A DNA stretch of 64,000 nucleotides, taken from Methanobacteriota archaeon. GTDB lineage: Archaea > Thermoplasmatota > Thermoplasmata > UBA10834. The notes under the pieces are model-generated. The model saw nothing but the letters and a program-made list of their open reading frames with translations, made no database searches and was not told the DNA's origin. The stretch is taken from assembly GCA_020347565.1 (NCBI GenBank), contig CP070732.1, positions 343,921-407,920 of the forward strand, read 5' to 3'. A program made the translations under genes and the position numbers. The first letter of the stretch is position 1; each line of letters opens with the position of its first letter. This document shows positions 51,584 to 60,518 of this stretch, in pieces.

Positions 51584-52290
51584 GGGAACTCCCTCACGAC
51601 TCGTCTGAAGTTAATCGCGCCTGTGTATATCGCCATACCCACGACGACGGAATCAACGCCCAAGTACCGAAGCCGTTCCAGGTCGGACCTCGTCGTGACG
51701 CCCCCCGACACGATGAGAGGCTTGAATGTGGCCCTGATGAGCCCTTCGATGGGCGCTGGGTTGATCCCCTGCAGCCTGCCCTCGACCTCTACGTTCGTGT
51801 AGAGGAACCCCCAGATGGGCAGCGCCTCCAGGTCCTTTGCGACTGAGTAGATGTCCTTTCCGGAATCCTCCTGCCAGCCCTTTATGAGGACCCTGTTCGC
51901 AGCGCTATCCAGAGCCACGACTATCCCGTCCGTGTACTCGTTGGCCAAGTCCTCGACGAATTCGCGCTCCTGTATGGCGCGAGTGCCGATGATAACCCTC
52001 TCACATCCGATCTCGAACAGTCGGTGGACCTTGTCGGAAGTCCTGATGCCTCCTCCTACCTGAACCGGTATCGACAACGCCCCTATCACATTCTCGATCA
52101 TCTCCTCGTTGTTGCCCGTCCCCATCGCAGAATCCAAATCGACGATGTGAATCATCTCGGCGCCATCGGCCTGCCATCTTCTAGCAACGCCGGTGACATC
52201 GTCGATCATCACGCGTTCCGTACCGGGCCTTCCGCCTACGAGCTGGACGCTCCTTCCGCCCTTTATGTCGACCGCTGGTATGACCTTCAT
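51580..52290 (-). CDS. hisA: ProFAR isomerase HisA
   Basis: A protein of 236 residues, a TIM barrel of the HisA type: IPAVDIKGGRSVQLVGG, IVDLDSAMG, VGGGIRTSDKV and SGGVTTRSDL. It isomerises ProFAR to PRFAR. Four-base overlaps join it to hisH and hisB. Confidence 0.94.
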   Translation of the reverse strand: MKVIPAVDIKGGRSVQLVGGRPGTERVMIDDVTGVARRWQADGAEMIHIVDLDSAMGTGNNEEMIENVIGALSIPVQVGGGIRTSDKVHRLFEIGCERVIIGTRAIQEREFVEDLANEYTDGIVVALDSAANRVLIKGWQEDSGKDIYSVAKDLEALPIWGFLYTNVEVEGRLQGINPAPIEGLIRATFKPLIVSGGVTTRSDLERLRYLGVDSVVVGMAIYTGAINFRRVVREFP

Positions 52291-52886
52291 GCCGTCCCCT
52301 CCGATAGCCTTATGAAGTTCGACAGCAGCCTGAGACCAGGCTCGCTGCTCTTCTCAGGGTGGAACTGCACGCCACATGTTCTACCCTTCCGCACAGCAGA
52401 CGGGAACCTCAGACCATATTCCGTCTCAGACAATGTGACCTTTTCGGTGGGAACACAGACGTATGAGTTGGCGAAGTAGAACTGAGTGTCCTGCTCTATC
52501 CCTTCGAAGAGCGCGTCGCTGTTGTGTCGTACCTCGTTCCATCCCATATGCGGCACCCTCGGCGCGTCTAGGCGACGCGCTTCACCCTTCAGCACGCCGA
52601 TTCCTTCGCCTGCGGACTCCTCGCTCCTCTCGAAGAGCACCTGCATGCCGAGGCAGATGCCAAGCGCAGGCACGCCACCCGTTATCGCGTCGCGGATCTC
52701 ATCGATGGCAGGCCTGAGGACCTGCATTGCAGCGCCGAAGGCGCCGACACCTGGGAATACTATGCACTCTGCCCTGGCGACGTCGTATGGGTTGGAAGAA
52801 ACTGCCGCTCTCGCGCCCGCTCGCTCCAACCCCTTCGATATGCTGTGGAGGTTCCCGACGCCGTAGTCGACGACCGTTGCTTTCAT
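52287..52886 (-). CDS. hisH: Imidazole glycerol phosphate synthase glutaminase subunit HisH
   Basis: A protein of 199 residues of the class I glutamine amidotransferase fold: VDYGVGNLHSI, FPGVGAFG, the nucleophile in GICLGMQVLFE and the His-Glu of FHPEKS. It feeds ammonia to HisF. Confidence 0.95.
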   Translation of the reverse strand: MKATVVDYGVGNLHSISKGLERAGARAAVSSNPYDVARAECIVFPGVGAFGAAMQVLRPAIDEIRDAITGGVPALGICLGMQVLFERSEESAGEGIGVLKGEARRLDAPRVPHMGWNEVRHNSDALFEGIEQDTQFYFANSYVCVPTEKVTLSETEYGLRFPSAVRKGRTCGVQFHPEKSSEPGLRLLSNFIRLSEGTA

Positions 52887-53947
52887 GACATCTCCTTCGA
52901 CACCATCGGCTCGAGCACCTCAAGGAATCTTGCCATCATCGGCCTGGGGCCAATGGTCACTCTGACGTGGTCCTTGAGCATTGGATAAGCACCACAGTCC
53001 CTGATGGCAATGCCTCTCTCCCTCAAATCCTTTACCAGCCCAGGGCCCTCGACTGGACTCTTGCACAGTAGGAAGTTGCATTCGGACGCCTGGACGATGA
53101 AGCCCAGGGAGTTCAGCTTCCCCGCAAGGTAGCTTCTCTCCGCCTTCATCTCTGCGACCTTTTCCGTCATCCACTTGATGTTGTCCAATGCGGCGACGGC
53201 CACGGCCTCAGTGAACGAGTTGAGGCCGAACGGCGTGCGGACTCGCCGCATCTCGTCGACCAGCTCCTTCCTCGCAATCGAGAACCCCGCGCGCAAGCCA
53301 GCGATTCCGTACGCCTTCGAAAACGTCCTGACATCGATCCCGCGTTCGCAGCCCAGGACAGCATCGAGCGCACTCGAAGCGCAGAAATCCCCGTACGCCT
53401 CGTCCACCAGGACGATGCCGTCGGACTCGCACAGCACTCTCCCAACGTCCCGCGCGTCGAACAGGTTGGCTGTTGGGTTGTTCGGTTGGCATAGAGCGAT
53501 GAGCTTGGCCTCCTCGCCGAGGATCGCATCCACGGGGAGAGAGAAGTCCGCCAACAGCGCCTTCTCACGGATGCTCGCCAAGTTGACCGTCGCATAGAAC
53601 TTGTACATGCTGAAGGTGGGCGTTGGCTGGCACATGACGTCGCATTGGTTGATGAACGTCTTGCATACAACATCGAGCAACTCATCCGACCCGTTGCCGA
53701 CTATGACCTCGTCTGAACTGACCCCGTACTCTGAGGCGAGACGGTCCCGCAACACGTCCGAGTTCTCGCTCGGGTACGCCCATAGCCTGGTGAAGTCGAA
53801 CGCCTCCGCGACCGCTTCCACTGCGGGGTTCACGCCGAACAGGTTCGCGTTGTCGTTCAGCAGAAGCATATCCTTGTTCGTCAGCGAGTACGATGGCCTG
53901 CTCAGGGTCTCAAGAGCTCGCCTCCGGAGTTCGCCTGCGGACGTCAT
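52883..53947 (-). CDS. hisC: Histidinol-phosphate aminotransferase HisC
   Basis: A protein of 354 residues, fold-type I aminotransferase with VGNGSDELLD, QPNNPTAN, VDEAYGDF and the PLP lysine in TFSKAYGIAGLR. It transaminates imidazole acetol phosphate. Four-base overlaps join hisD and hisH. Confidence 0.94.
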   Translation of the reverse strand: MTSAGELRRRALETLSRPSYSLTNKDMLLLNDNANLFGVNPAVEAVAEAFDFTRLWAYPSENSDVLRDRLASEYGVSSDEVIVGNGSDELLDVVCKTFINQCDVMCQPTPTFSMYKFYATVNLASIREKALLADFSLPVDAILGEEAKLIALCQPNNPTANLFDARDVGRVLCESDGIVLVDEAYGDFCASSALDAVLGCERGIDVRTFSKAYGIAGLRAGFSIARKELVDEMRRVRTPFGLNSFTEAVAVAALDNIKWMTEKVAEMKAERSYLAGKLNSLGFIVQASECNFLLCKSPVEGPGLVKDLRERGIAIRDCGAYPMLKDHVRVTIGPRPMMARFLEVLEPMVSKEMS

Positions 53948-55230
53948 TCTGAACCACCCGAACGTCTGGCTTCCGCTGCCGTGGCGTGGTTCGGCAGGTC
54001 CTCTGCCCTTGCGATCGTGCCAACGACGGGCGCCAATCGGTCGACGCCTCGGCGGGTTAGACTTTGGTACGGTATCGTCTTGAGGAAGTCGTAGACGGAG
54101 AGGGACGACTTCGTCCTCGCGACACCCATTGTCGGGAGAATGTGGTTCGTTCCCGCGCAGTAGTCGCCGAAGGCGACGGAGGACTCCTCGCCCAAGAAGA
54201 CGGAGCCAGCGTTCCTGACGGTCCGGAGCTGCCTCTCCGGCTCCTTCGTGGCGATGAGGAGGTGTTCAGGAGCGAACCGATTCGATAGCGCCATGGCCTG
54301 CCTGAGGCTCCTCGTCTTCACGAACTGAGCGCCGTCCTTTGCTGCGGAGCGCACGATGGCCTTCCGGCCCACATCGCTCATCAGCGTCGTCAGGGCCTCT
54401 GCCGATCTCCTCAACAGCGCTTCGGACGGCGACACCGTCACAGCGATCGACTGAACGTCATGCTCGAGCTGTGCGATCATCTCAAGCGCGATCAGCTCCG
54501 GGTTCGCCGACCCGTCCGCGATAATCATCACCTCTGACGGCCCGGCTAGGAAGTCGATATCGCAATCGTCCCTCACCAACAGCTTCGCGGCAGTGACCAC
54601 TGGGCCACCTGGGCCGACTATCTTGTCGACAGCTCTAACCGACTCCGTCCCGTAGGCCATCGCGGCTATCGCATGGGCCCCACCAATCGAGTAGACTTCG
54701 TCGATCCCAGATATGTGGGCGGCGGCGAGGACGACGTCGTCCACGGCGCCTCCCCGCGCTGGGGTCGCCAAGGCGATCTCCCTCACTCCGGCGATTCTCG
54801 CAGGGACAGATGCCATGAGAACAGTCGACGCGTAGCTGGCAGTCCCTCCAGGAGCGTATATGCCGACCCGGTCCAGAGGAACGACCTTCTGTCCGAACGT
54901 GCCGCATGAATCTCTGAACTCGAAAGGCTTGAGCGTCTGGCGAGAGTGGTACTGCTTCACCCTTCTCAGGCTCTCCTTCAGCGACGAGATGAGCGGCCTG
55001 GGGAGGCGCGATTCTGCAGCAGCGAGCTTCTTCTTCGGCACTGCGAACGAGCCGCCCGCAAAGCCGTCGAACTTCATGGCCATCGTTGCGACAGCGGAAT
55101 CACCGCCCCGCCTGACGGCTTGTATGATGGGGCGGGCCTGAGAGATCGCTCTGCCCAAGGACAGAACGCGTCCTGTGAAGAGGGCTCTGATGTTCACCTC
55201 GTCGTCGCCGGAAGCGTCGTGGAATCTCAT
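53944..55230 (-). CDS. hisD: Histidinol dehydrogenase HisD
   Basis: A protein of 428 residues with [39 protein letters not shown] and the zinc-site NRFAPEHL. It does the last two oxidations, L-histidinol to L-histidine, with NAD. It begins one base after hisG. Confidence 0.95.
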   Translation of the reverse strand: MRFHDASGDDEVNIRALFTGRVLSLGRAISQARPIIQAVRRGGDSAVATMAMKFDGFAGGSFAVPKKKLAAAESRLPRPLISSLKESLRRVKQYHSRQTLKPFEFRDSCGTFGQKVVPLDRVGIYAPGGTASYASTVLMASVPARIAGVREIALATPARGGAVDDVVLAAAHISGIDEVYSIGGAHAIAAMAYGTESVRAVDKIVGPGGPVVTAAKLLVRDDCDIDFLAGPSEVMIIADGSANPELIALEMIAQLEHDVQSIAVTVSPSEALLRRSAEALTTLMSDVGRKAIVRSAAKDGAQFVKTRSLRQAMALSNRFAPEHLLIATKEPERQLRTVRNAGSVFLGEESSVAFGDYCAGTNHILPTMGVARTKSSLSVYDFLKTIPYQSLTRRGVDRLAPVVGTIARAEDLPNHATAAEARRSGGSE

Positions 55231-55231
55231 C

Positions 55232-56077
55232 TCAGAGTACCATCCTTTCTATCGGGCAGATGAGGATCCCGGTCCCACCTATCTCCTTGAGAACCGCGAT
55301 TATGCCGTTCACCTCATCGTCGTTGACCACCGCGTGTATGGCGACCATGTCGTCTCGACCTATTATGTTCATGACTGTAGGCCCCGAGATGCCAGGAAGC
55401 AGGTTCTCCAGGTTGGGCATGGTCTCCCTCGGGACGTTGGCCATTAGGTATCTCTTGCGAGCTGCACCTATCACGCTGTCTATCGCGCTCGTGACCTCCT
55501 CTATCCTCGCTGACTTTTCCGCGAGCGCTTTCTCGTTGGCTATCAGGGTGGCTTTCGAATCCAGTATGACTCCTATCTCCCGGAGGTGGTTCAGCTTGAG
55601 GGTGGAGCCCGTCTCGGTGAGGTCGGTTATCACATCGGCGAGCCCAATACCTGGCGTCACCTCGGCTGCACCGCTGACACACGCTATGTTAACCTTCTTC
55701 CCCAGCCTTGCGAAGTGCTCCTCGGTCAGCCTCGGAAAGGAGGTGGCCACGGTGGACCCGTCCTCGATCTGCGAGGCGTCCCTGGTGGGCGATTTGTCCG
55801 GCACGGCGACGACGAGCCTGCACCTTCCGAAGTCCAGGTCCCTGAGGCGCTTGACCTTCCTGTTGGTCTCGAGTATCAGGTCGAGGCCGGTTATTCCCAG
55901 ATCCGCCGCCCCCATCTCAACGAACTCAGGTATGTCCTGTGCTCTGGCCAAGAGCACCTGATAGCGTCCCTTGCTGAACTCGGCGATCAGCGTCCGGCTC
56001 CCCGTCTCGGGCACTGGGAATCCTATCCTGTTCATCAGTCTGACCGAGCTCTGATTCAGTCTTCCTTTGTTGGGCAC
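55232..56077 (-). CDS. hisG: ATP phosphoribosyltransferase HisG (long form)
   Basis: A protein of 281 residues from a GTG at 56077. It has PNKGRLNQ at the start and a C-terminal domain of about 75 residues that binds histidine in the long-form enzymes, so it should be feedback inhibited. The usual family start LRIAVPNKGRL runs past the GTG: LTSLRIA is encoded upstream, and a CTG at 56098 lies six bases after GGAGGG, so the real start is probably that CTG (288 residues). First gene of the his operon. Confidence 0.93.
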   Translation of the reverse strand: MPNKGRLNQSSVRLMNRIGFPVPETGSRTLIAEFSKGRYQVLLARAQDIPEFVEMGAADLGITGLDLILETNRKVKRLRDLDFGRCRLVVAVPDKSPTRDASQIEDGSTVATSFPRLTEEHFARLGKKVNIACVSGAAEVTPGIGLADVITDLTETGSTLKLNHLREIGVILDSKATLIANEKALAEKSARIEEVTSAIDSVIGAARKRYLMANVPRETMPNLENLLPGISGPTVMNIIGRDDMVAIHAVVNDDEVNGIIAVLKEIGGTGILICPIERMVL

Positions 56078-56364
56078 TGCGATTCTAAGCGACGTCAGCC
56101 AAATCCCTCCTCGAGCGGGCCGTCCAGCGGGCGGTCGGATCGAATCCTCCGCGGGCTCACGCTGGACTTCAGACTCGCATAATCAAGATCTCGAGAGGTG
56201 TGACTGGTGCATGCGGTGTCACGCATGAAGACAACCAAACACGGTCTTCCAAAACGCCATGTTCGACCCCTCAAGTAACGCTTCGAGTGCTCGGATGGTA
56301 TTTATTGATTTCGCTATGTCCCGCAGAGACGACGTACACTTCTGTGCTGCGTCGTCGTGCGCGT
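56078..56364. other. Region upstream of hisG
   Basis: About 290 bases holding the likely hisG extension (56078-56098), its GGAGGG ribosome binding site (56105-56110 on the complement) and AT-rich stretches. No further gene seen. A his promoter is likely here but no TATA box stands out. Confidence 0.4.
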
Positions 56365-56532
56365 TCACGTGGGGTATAGGGCGCCCAGGATGAGGACAAC
56401 GGCGGAGGTTACGATACAGAAACCGACGACGAGCCAGGGATTGACCTTCAGCGCCTTGTCGTCTTCCGAGTCGAAGTATCGGATCAGACCCGCGGCCGAG
56501 TGGAACCCCTCGTTCTTCTTGTTCTTCGGCAT
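56365..56532 (-). CDS. Protein translocase subunit Sec61-beta (SecG)
   Basis: A protein of 55 residues with the archaeal Sec61-beta pattern: basic PKNKKNEGF, SAAGLIRYFDSEDDKALKV, and one C-terminal membrane segment (VVGFCIVTSAVVLILGALY). It is the small non-essential subunit of the SecYE channel. The start at 56532 is set by this pattern and by a TATA box about 30 bases upstream; an ORF starting at 56574 is too long. Confidence 0.9.
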   Translation of the reverse strand: MPKNKKNEGFHSAAGLIRYFDSEDDKALKVNPWLVVGFCIVTSAVVLILGALYPT

Positions 56533-56562
56533 ATCCGTCCCGAAGCTCCATTGAAACAGGTT

Positions 56563-56570
56563 GTATTTAA
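56563..56570 (-). promoter_or_regulatory. TATA box of the Sec61-beta gene
   Basis: TTAAATAC on the complement about 30 bases before the ATG at 56532, giving a nearly leaderless transcript. Confidence 0.55.
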
Positions 56571-56640
56571 GCATTTAGAAACGGGCCAGGCGCCTCCGTT
56601 GATGACCATCCAGGAGGTGGTAGCGACATTAGGAAAATCA

Positions 56641-56649
56641 TTATATAAG
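56641..56649 (+). promoter_or_regulatory. TATA box of the receiver-protein gene
   Basis: TTATATAAG, a strong box. It would leave a leader of about 95-100 nt before the receiver gene. Confidence 0.5.
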
Positions 56650-56770
56650 TTGCAGTATAATTACCATAATCCTGCCTGGCCGTGCCACCCCGCACATCGT
56701 CCAGACGACAGAATGGCATGAGAAAAGACATGAGACAGGGCATCCTATCGGAGGTTGTAGCATCGCGACC

Positions 56771-57133
56771 GTGTTCCTGGTAGACGATGAGAAATTCATC
56801 GTCGAACTGTACAGAGACATCCTCGAGGCGAACGGCCACAAGGTCGTTGATGTCGCATCGGACGGCGAGGAGGCCGTCAGGAAGTACAGGGAGATGAAGG
56901 AGAAGCCCGTCGTCATTATCATGGATCAGAGAATGCCCGTGAAGGATGGTGTCAGCGCCACGCAGGAGATACTACGCATGAATCCCGATGCGACGATCTT
57001 CTTCGGCAGCGCGGACTTGCACATCGAGAAGGAGGCTCTGGCCGCAGGTGCAAGGGGCTTTCTCCTCAAGCCGTTCCGTATTGAGGAGTTGCTTGCCGCG
57101 ATAGAGGACGCCGAGAGCAAGAGGAAGCGTTAG
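56771..57133 (+). CDS. Stand-alone response regulator receiver protein
   Basis: A protein of 120 residues, one receiver domain: FLVDDEKFIV acidic pair, phosphoacceptor Asp in IIMDQRMP, conserved Lys in LLKPFRIEEL. No output domain, so it may act by protein contact, as CheY does. GTG at 56771 is the first standard start, but the ribosome binding site GGAGG (56749-56753) is 8 bases before an ATC codon (56762) that would give the usual IATVFLVDDE start. Confidence 0.87.
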   Translation: MFLVDDEKFIVELYRDILEANGHKVVDVASDGEEAVRKYREMKEKPVVIIMDQRMPVKDGVSATQEILRMNPDATIFFGSADLHIEKEALAAGARGFLLKPFRIEELLAAIEDAESKRKR

Positions 57134-57224
57134 CGAAGCCCTGGACCGCGGGCTTCGACCGATTCTGGTGAGTGATATGTCAGTGGCAGACAGAGTGATT
57201 CTCGACAGCGGCCGGCGGCGGCTA

Positions 57225-57234
57225 CTTTTAAGTA
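57225..57234 (+). promoter_or_regulatory. TATA box of lysS
   Basis: CTTTTAAGTA about 45-50 bases before the lysS ATG, giving a leader of about 20 nt. Confidence 0.45.
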
Positions 57235-57277
57235 CGCCTTCGGGATATGAGACCGCATCCAGCAGAGGAGATGACTG

Positions 57278-58762
57278 ATGCCTGAGCAGGAGAGCGACCT
57301 CAGGGTTCACATGAGGGAGAACCTTGAGAAGATGCGGGCCCTGGGCCAGGACCCTTACGAGGTGTACAGATACGAGCGGACGCACACGTCCCAGCGCGTG
57401 CTCGATGAGTTCAAGGACATCGGCCCCGAGAAGAGCGCGGAGGTCGTATCCGTCGCCGGCAGGATGATGGCCAAGAGGACCCATGGCAAGGCTGGCTTCG
57501 CCGACCTGGTCGACAGGGACGGCAAGATACAGCTCTACATCCGGAGGGACGACGTGGGTGAGGAGCAGTGGCAGCTCTTCGACGCGCTCGACAGAGGAGA
57601 CATGGTAGGGGCCGAGGGGCGCGTGTTCAGGACGAAGTCCGGCGAGATCACCGTCGACGTTTCCCAGCTGAACGTGCTGAGCAAGGCGCTGATTCCGTTG
57701 CCTGAGAAGTTCCATGGCCTCCAGGACGTCCAGACGAGGTATCGACAGCGTTACCTTGACCTGGTCATGAACGAGGATGTCAGAGACCGGTTCATCAAGC
57801 GCAGCAGGATGATCGCCTTCATGCGGTCGTGGCTCAACGAGCGGAGATTCATCGAGGTGGAGACTCCTATACTCCAGCCGCTCTACGGAGGCGCTCTCGC
57901 GCGCCCGTTCGTCACACATCACAACTACCTCGACCTGGACCTCTACCTCAGGATCGCGCCGGAGCTGTACCACAAAAGGTGCATAGTGGGAAACCTCGAG
58001 GGCGTATACGAGATAGGAAAGAACTTCCGGAACGAGGACATAGACGCGCAGCATTACCCCGAATACACGTCCATGGAACTCTATAAGGCGTACGCCGACT
58101 ACAACGACATCATGGACCTGACAGAGTCGTTGCTCTACGACACCGCGATGCACATAGTCGGGTCCGACCAGATCGTCTACGGCGACAGGACTCTGGACTT
58201 CTCGAAGCCTTGGCCCAGGGTCACGATGGCCGACGCGATAAGGAAGTACACCGAACTGGATGTTGACTCGCTCAAGACGCTAGAAGAAGCGGTCGAAGCG
58301 GCCGAGCAGATAGGCGTGGAGGATTTGGACGGATGCTCGGACATCGGCAGGGTGATCTTCGAGATATTCGACCAGAAGGCGCAACCCAACCTCCAGGACC
58401 CGATATTCATCATAGACCATCCTATCATCGTCTCACCGCTTGCGAAGCGGAAGCGAGGGGACCCCTCCCTAGTGGAGCGTTTCGAGCTCTTCATAAGCGG
58501 GTGGGAGCTGGCGAACGCCTTCTCCGAGCTGAACGACCCGGTCGAGCAGGAACAGAGGTTCAGGGAACAGGACCGGCTCAAACAGACCGGGGACGAGGAG
58601 GCGCATCCCATAGACACGGACTACGTACGAGCGCTCGAATACGGCCTCCCGCCGACGGGAGGACTGGGCATCGGCGTAGACAGGTACGCCATGCTCATGA
58701 CCGACGCCCCATCGATCAAGGAGGTCATTCTCTTCCCCCACATGAGACCCGACATCGCCTGA
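57278..58762 (+). CDS. lysS: Lysyl-tRNA synthetase, class II
   Basis: A protein of 494 residues. The N-terminal OB-fold anticodon domain (VSVAGRMMAKRTHGKAGFADL) is followed by the class II core: motif 1 with RYRQRYLDLVMNED, motif 2 FRNEDIDAQHYPEYTSMELY and motif 3 GGLGIGVDRYAMLM. It charges tRNA-Lys. Many archaea use the unrelated class I enzyme, so the class II form is informative for taxonomy. It starts 13 bases before the end of a short leader. Confidence 0.96.
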   Translation: MPEQESDLRVHMRENLEKMRALGQDPYEVYRYERTHTSQRVLDEFKDIGPEKSAEVVSVAGRMMAKRTHGKAGFADLVDRDGKIQLYIRRDDVGEEQWQLFDALDRGDMVGAEGRVFRTKSGEITVDVSQLNVLSKALIPLPEKFHGLQDVQTRYRQRYLDLVMNEDVRDRFIKRSRMIAFMRSWLNERRFIEVETPILQPLYGGALARPFVTHHNYLDLDLYLRIAPELYHKRCIVGNLEGVYEIGKNFRNEDIDAQHYPEYTSMELYKAYADYNDIMDLTESLLYDTAMHIVGSDQIVYGDRTLDFSKPWPRVTMADAIRKYTELDVDSLKTLEEAVEAAEQIGVEDLDGCSDIGRVIFEIFDQKAQPNLQDPIFIIDHPIIVSPLAKRKRGDPSLVERFELFISGWELANAFSELNDPVEQEQRFREQDRLKQTGDEEAHPIDTDYVRALEYGLPPTGGLGIGVDRYAMLMTDAPSIKEVILFPHMRPDIA

Positions 58763-58775
58763 AAGGAACTCCGAG

Positions 58776-59618
58776 ATGAAGGACGACGAGTACGCGATTC
58801 ACAAGTTGCCCCCCGGGCGGTTGGACGACCTGGTTGAGGCACAGAGGGAGATCTTCTCGGACTATATGGTGCCGATCACCGTCTCCCGAGAGTTCATGGA
58901 CAGCTTCATGCGGTCCGTCGGCGGCAAGACTGAGAACATAGTCGTCGCAACAGACGACGGAGGGATCGTCGGATTCGTCAACCCCGTCGTGGATGGCAAG
59001 GAGGCCTGGATCGGTGGGCTAGGCGTCGCTGCACGCGCGCGCAGGCGCGGGATAGGGAAGAGGCTGATGGCAGCGGCGGAGGACATCGCGAGAGACGGAG
59101 GGGCAGAGGTTGTTCTCCTGGAGGTGATCGAAGGCAACCTGCAGGCGATGAGCCTCTACGCGAGCCTGGGATATTCGAAGACCGCGTCGTATGTCTCCGC
59201 TGAAGGACTGCCTCAGCAGTTCGCTGGATACGGCCCTGAACCGATGAAGGCCACAGTCGATGAGGTCAGGAGCATCCATTCGGAGGCGTATTCAGAAGCC
59301 TGCTGGCAGAGGCGAAAAGCGAGCGCTCTAGTGGAGTCTGGCGGCAACTCTGAGGTGTACCGCGTCGACAGAGGCTTCGTCGCGTTGCGTCGAGTGGGTG
59401 CCACGGGGTTCATCCCGTTCATAGGAGTCGCTCCAGGCGAGAGACGGAAGGGCATAGGCACTTCGCTCGCCAAGTTCGCGCTGAACCGTCTGTGGGAACT
59501 CGGCGCTTTCAAGGTCGCTCTGTACAACGTGAACGACGACCTCGTGACGAGCAGGATGCTCGACAAGTTCGACTTCAAGGTGACGTTGAGGCAGGTCGAG
59601 ATGAGGAAGGCCATCTGA
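58776..59618 (+). CDS. Double-domain GNAT N-acetyltransferase
   Basis: A protein of 280 residues with two GNAT units. The first has GVAARARRRGIGKRLM and SLYASLGY; the second VAPGERRKGIGTSLAKF and a late SRMLDKFDF. Both acetyl-CoA loops look intact. Substrate unknown. It starts 13 bases after lysS and may be co-transcribed. Confidence 0.85.
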   Translation: MKDDEYAIHKLPPGRLDDLVEAQREIFSDYMVPITVSREFMDSFMRSVGGKTENIVVATDDGGIVGFVNPVVDGKEAWIGGLGVAARARRRGIGKRLMAAAEDIARDGGAEVVLLEVIEGNLQAMSLYASLGYSKTASYVSAEGLPQQFAGYGPEPMKATVDEVRSIHSEAYSEACWQRRKASALVESGGNSEVYRVDRGFVALRRVGATGFIPFIGVAPGERRKGIGTSLAKFALNRLWELGAFKVALYNVNDDLVTSRMLDKFDFKVTLRQVEMRKAI

Positions 59619-59627
59619 TAGGCGAAG

Positions 59628-60518
59628 TCACTGCCTGCACTGGGCGTACTTCTCGTCCGCCTCCCATTTCTTCATTACCCAGTCCTGGAGACTCTTCACA
59701 TCCTCCTCGGACATGTGTCTGAACCGGCCCTGTGGCTTGAGGTACTCTGCCACAGGGGTCATCTTGGGCTTCTTGCTTATCGTCACCTTTCCGTTCTCGG
59801 ACTCGTACAGCGTCCACATTCCGGTATCCACAGCGAGCTTGGCGATCTCGACCGTCTTCGCCGTGTCGTGCCTCCAGCCTGTGGGGCAAGGCGTGAACAC
59901 CTGGATGTATCGGAACCCCTTCATGCTCTTTGCCTTCTCAAACTTCCTTATGAAGTCCTGGATGTGCCCGACCGAAGCTGTGGCGACGTAGGGCACATTG
60001 TGAGCCATCATTATCAACGGCATGTCCTTCTTGAAGTTCGACTTCCCGGCCTTTACCTTTCCGACCGGCGTGGTTGTCGTCCACGCGCCGAACGGAGTGG
60101 AGCCAGAGCGCTGTATGCCCGTGTTCATGTATGCTTCGTTGTCGTACATGACGTAGAGCATGTTTTCGTTCCGCTCCGCGGCCCCCGACAGAGCCTGTAT
60201 GCCTATGTCGGCCGTGCCCCCATCCCCCGCGATGCCCATGATTAACGTCTCGTCCTTTCCAAGCACCTTCATGGCCCTGGACATACCTGTGGCGCACGCT
60301 GCCGTGTTCTCGAACGCTACGTGGTGGAACGGCACCTTCCAGGCCAGATACGGGTATGTCGCGCCGAATATCAGAAGGCAGCACGCGGGGTTCACCACCA
60401 TGGTGTTCGGCCCGAGAACCTTCATCAGGTTCCTAACAGCAATCGCCGCCCCACAACCCGCACATGCGGTGTGCCCGCGAGTGAACAGCTCCTCGTCCGG
60501 CAGGTCCTTGAGCTTCAC
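59628..60518 (-). CDS. porB: 2-oxoacid:ferredoxin oxidoreductase beta subunit
   Basis: A protein of 296 residues with CAGCGAAIAVRN near the N-terminus, NPACCLLIFGATYPYLAWKV, GIAGDGGTADIGIQAL (thiamine diphosphate motif) and NEAYMNTGIQRSGSTP. Additional cysteines fit a [4Fe-4S] cluster. It is the TPP-binding subunit; sequence type is closest to pyruvate:ferredoxin oxidoreductase. It overlaps the alpha gene by four bases. Confidence 0.92.
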   Translation of the reverse strand: MKLKDLPDEELFTRGHTACAGCGAAIAVRNLMKVLGPNTMVVNPACCLLIFGATYPYLAWKVPFHHVAFENTAACATGMSRAMKVLGKDETLIMGIAGDGGTADIGIQALSGAAERNENMLYVMYDNEAYMNTGIQRSGSTPFGAWTTTTPVGKVKAGKSNFKKDMPLIMMAHNVPYVATASVGHIQDFIRKFEKAKSMKGFRYIQVFTPCPTGWRHDTAKTVEIAKLAVDTGMWTLYESENGKVTISKKPKMTPVAEYLKPQGRFRHMSEEDVKSLQDWVMKKWEADEKYAQCRQ

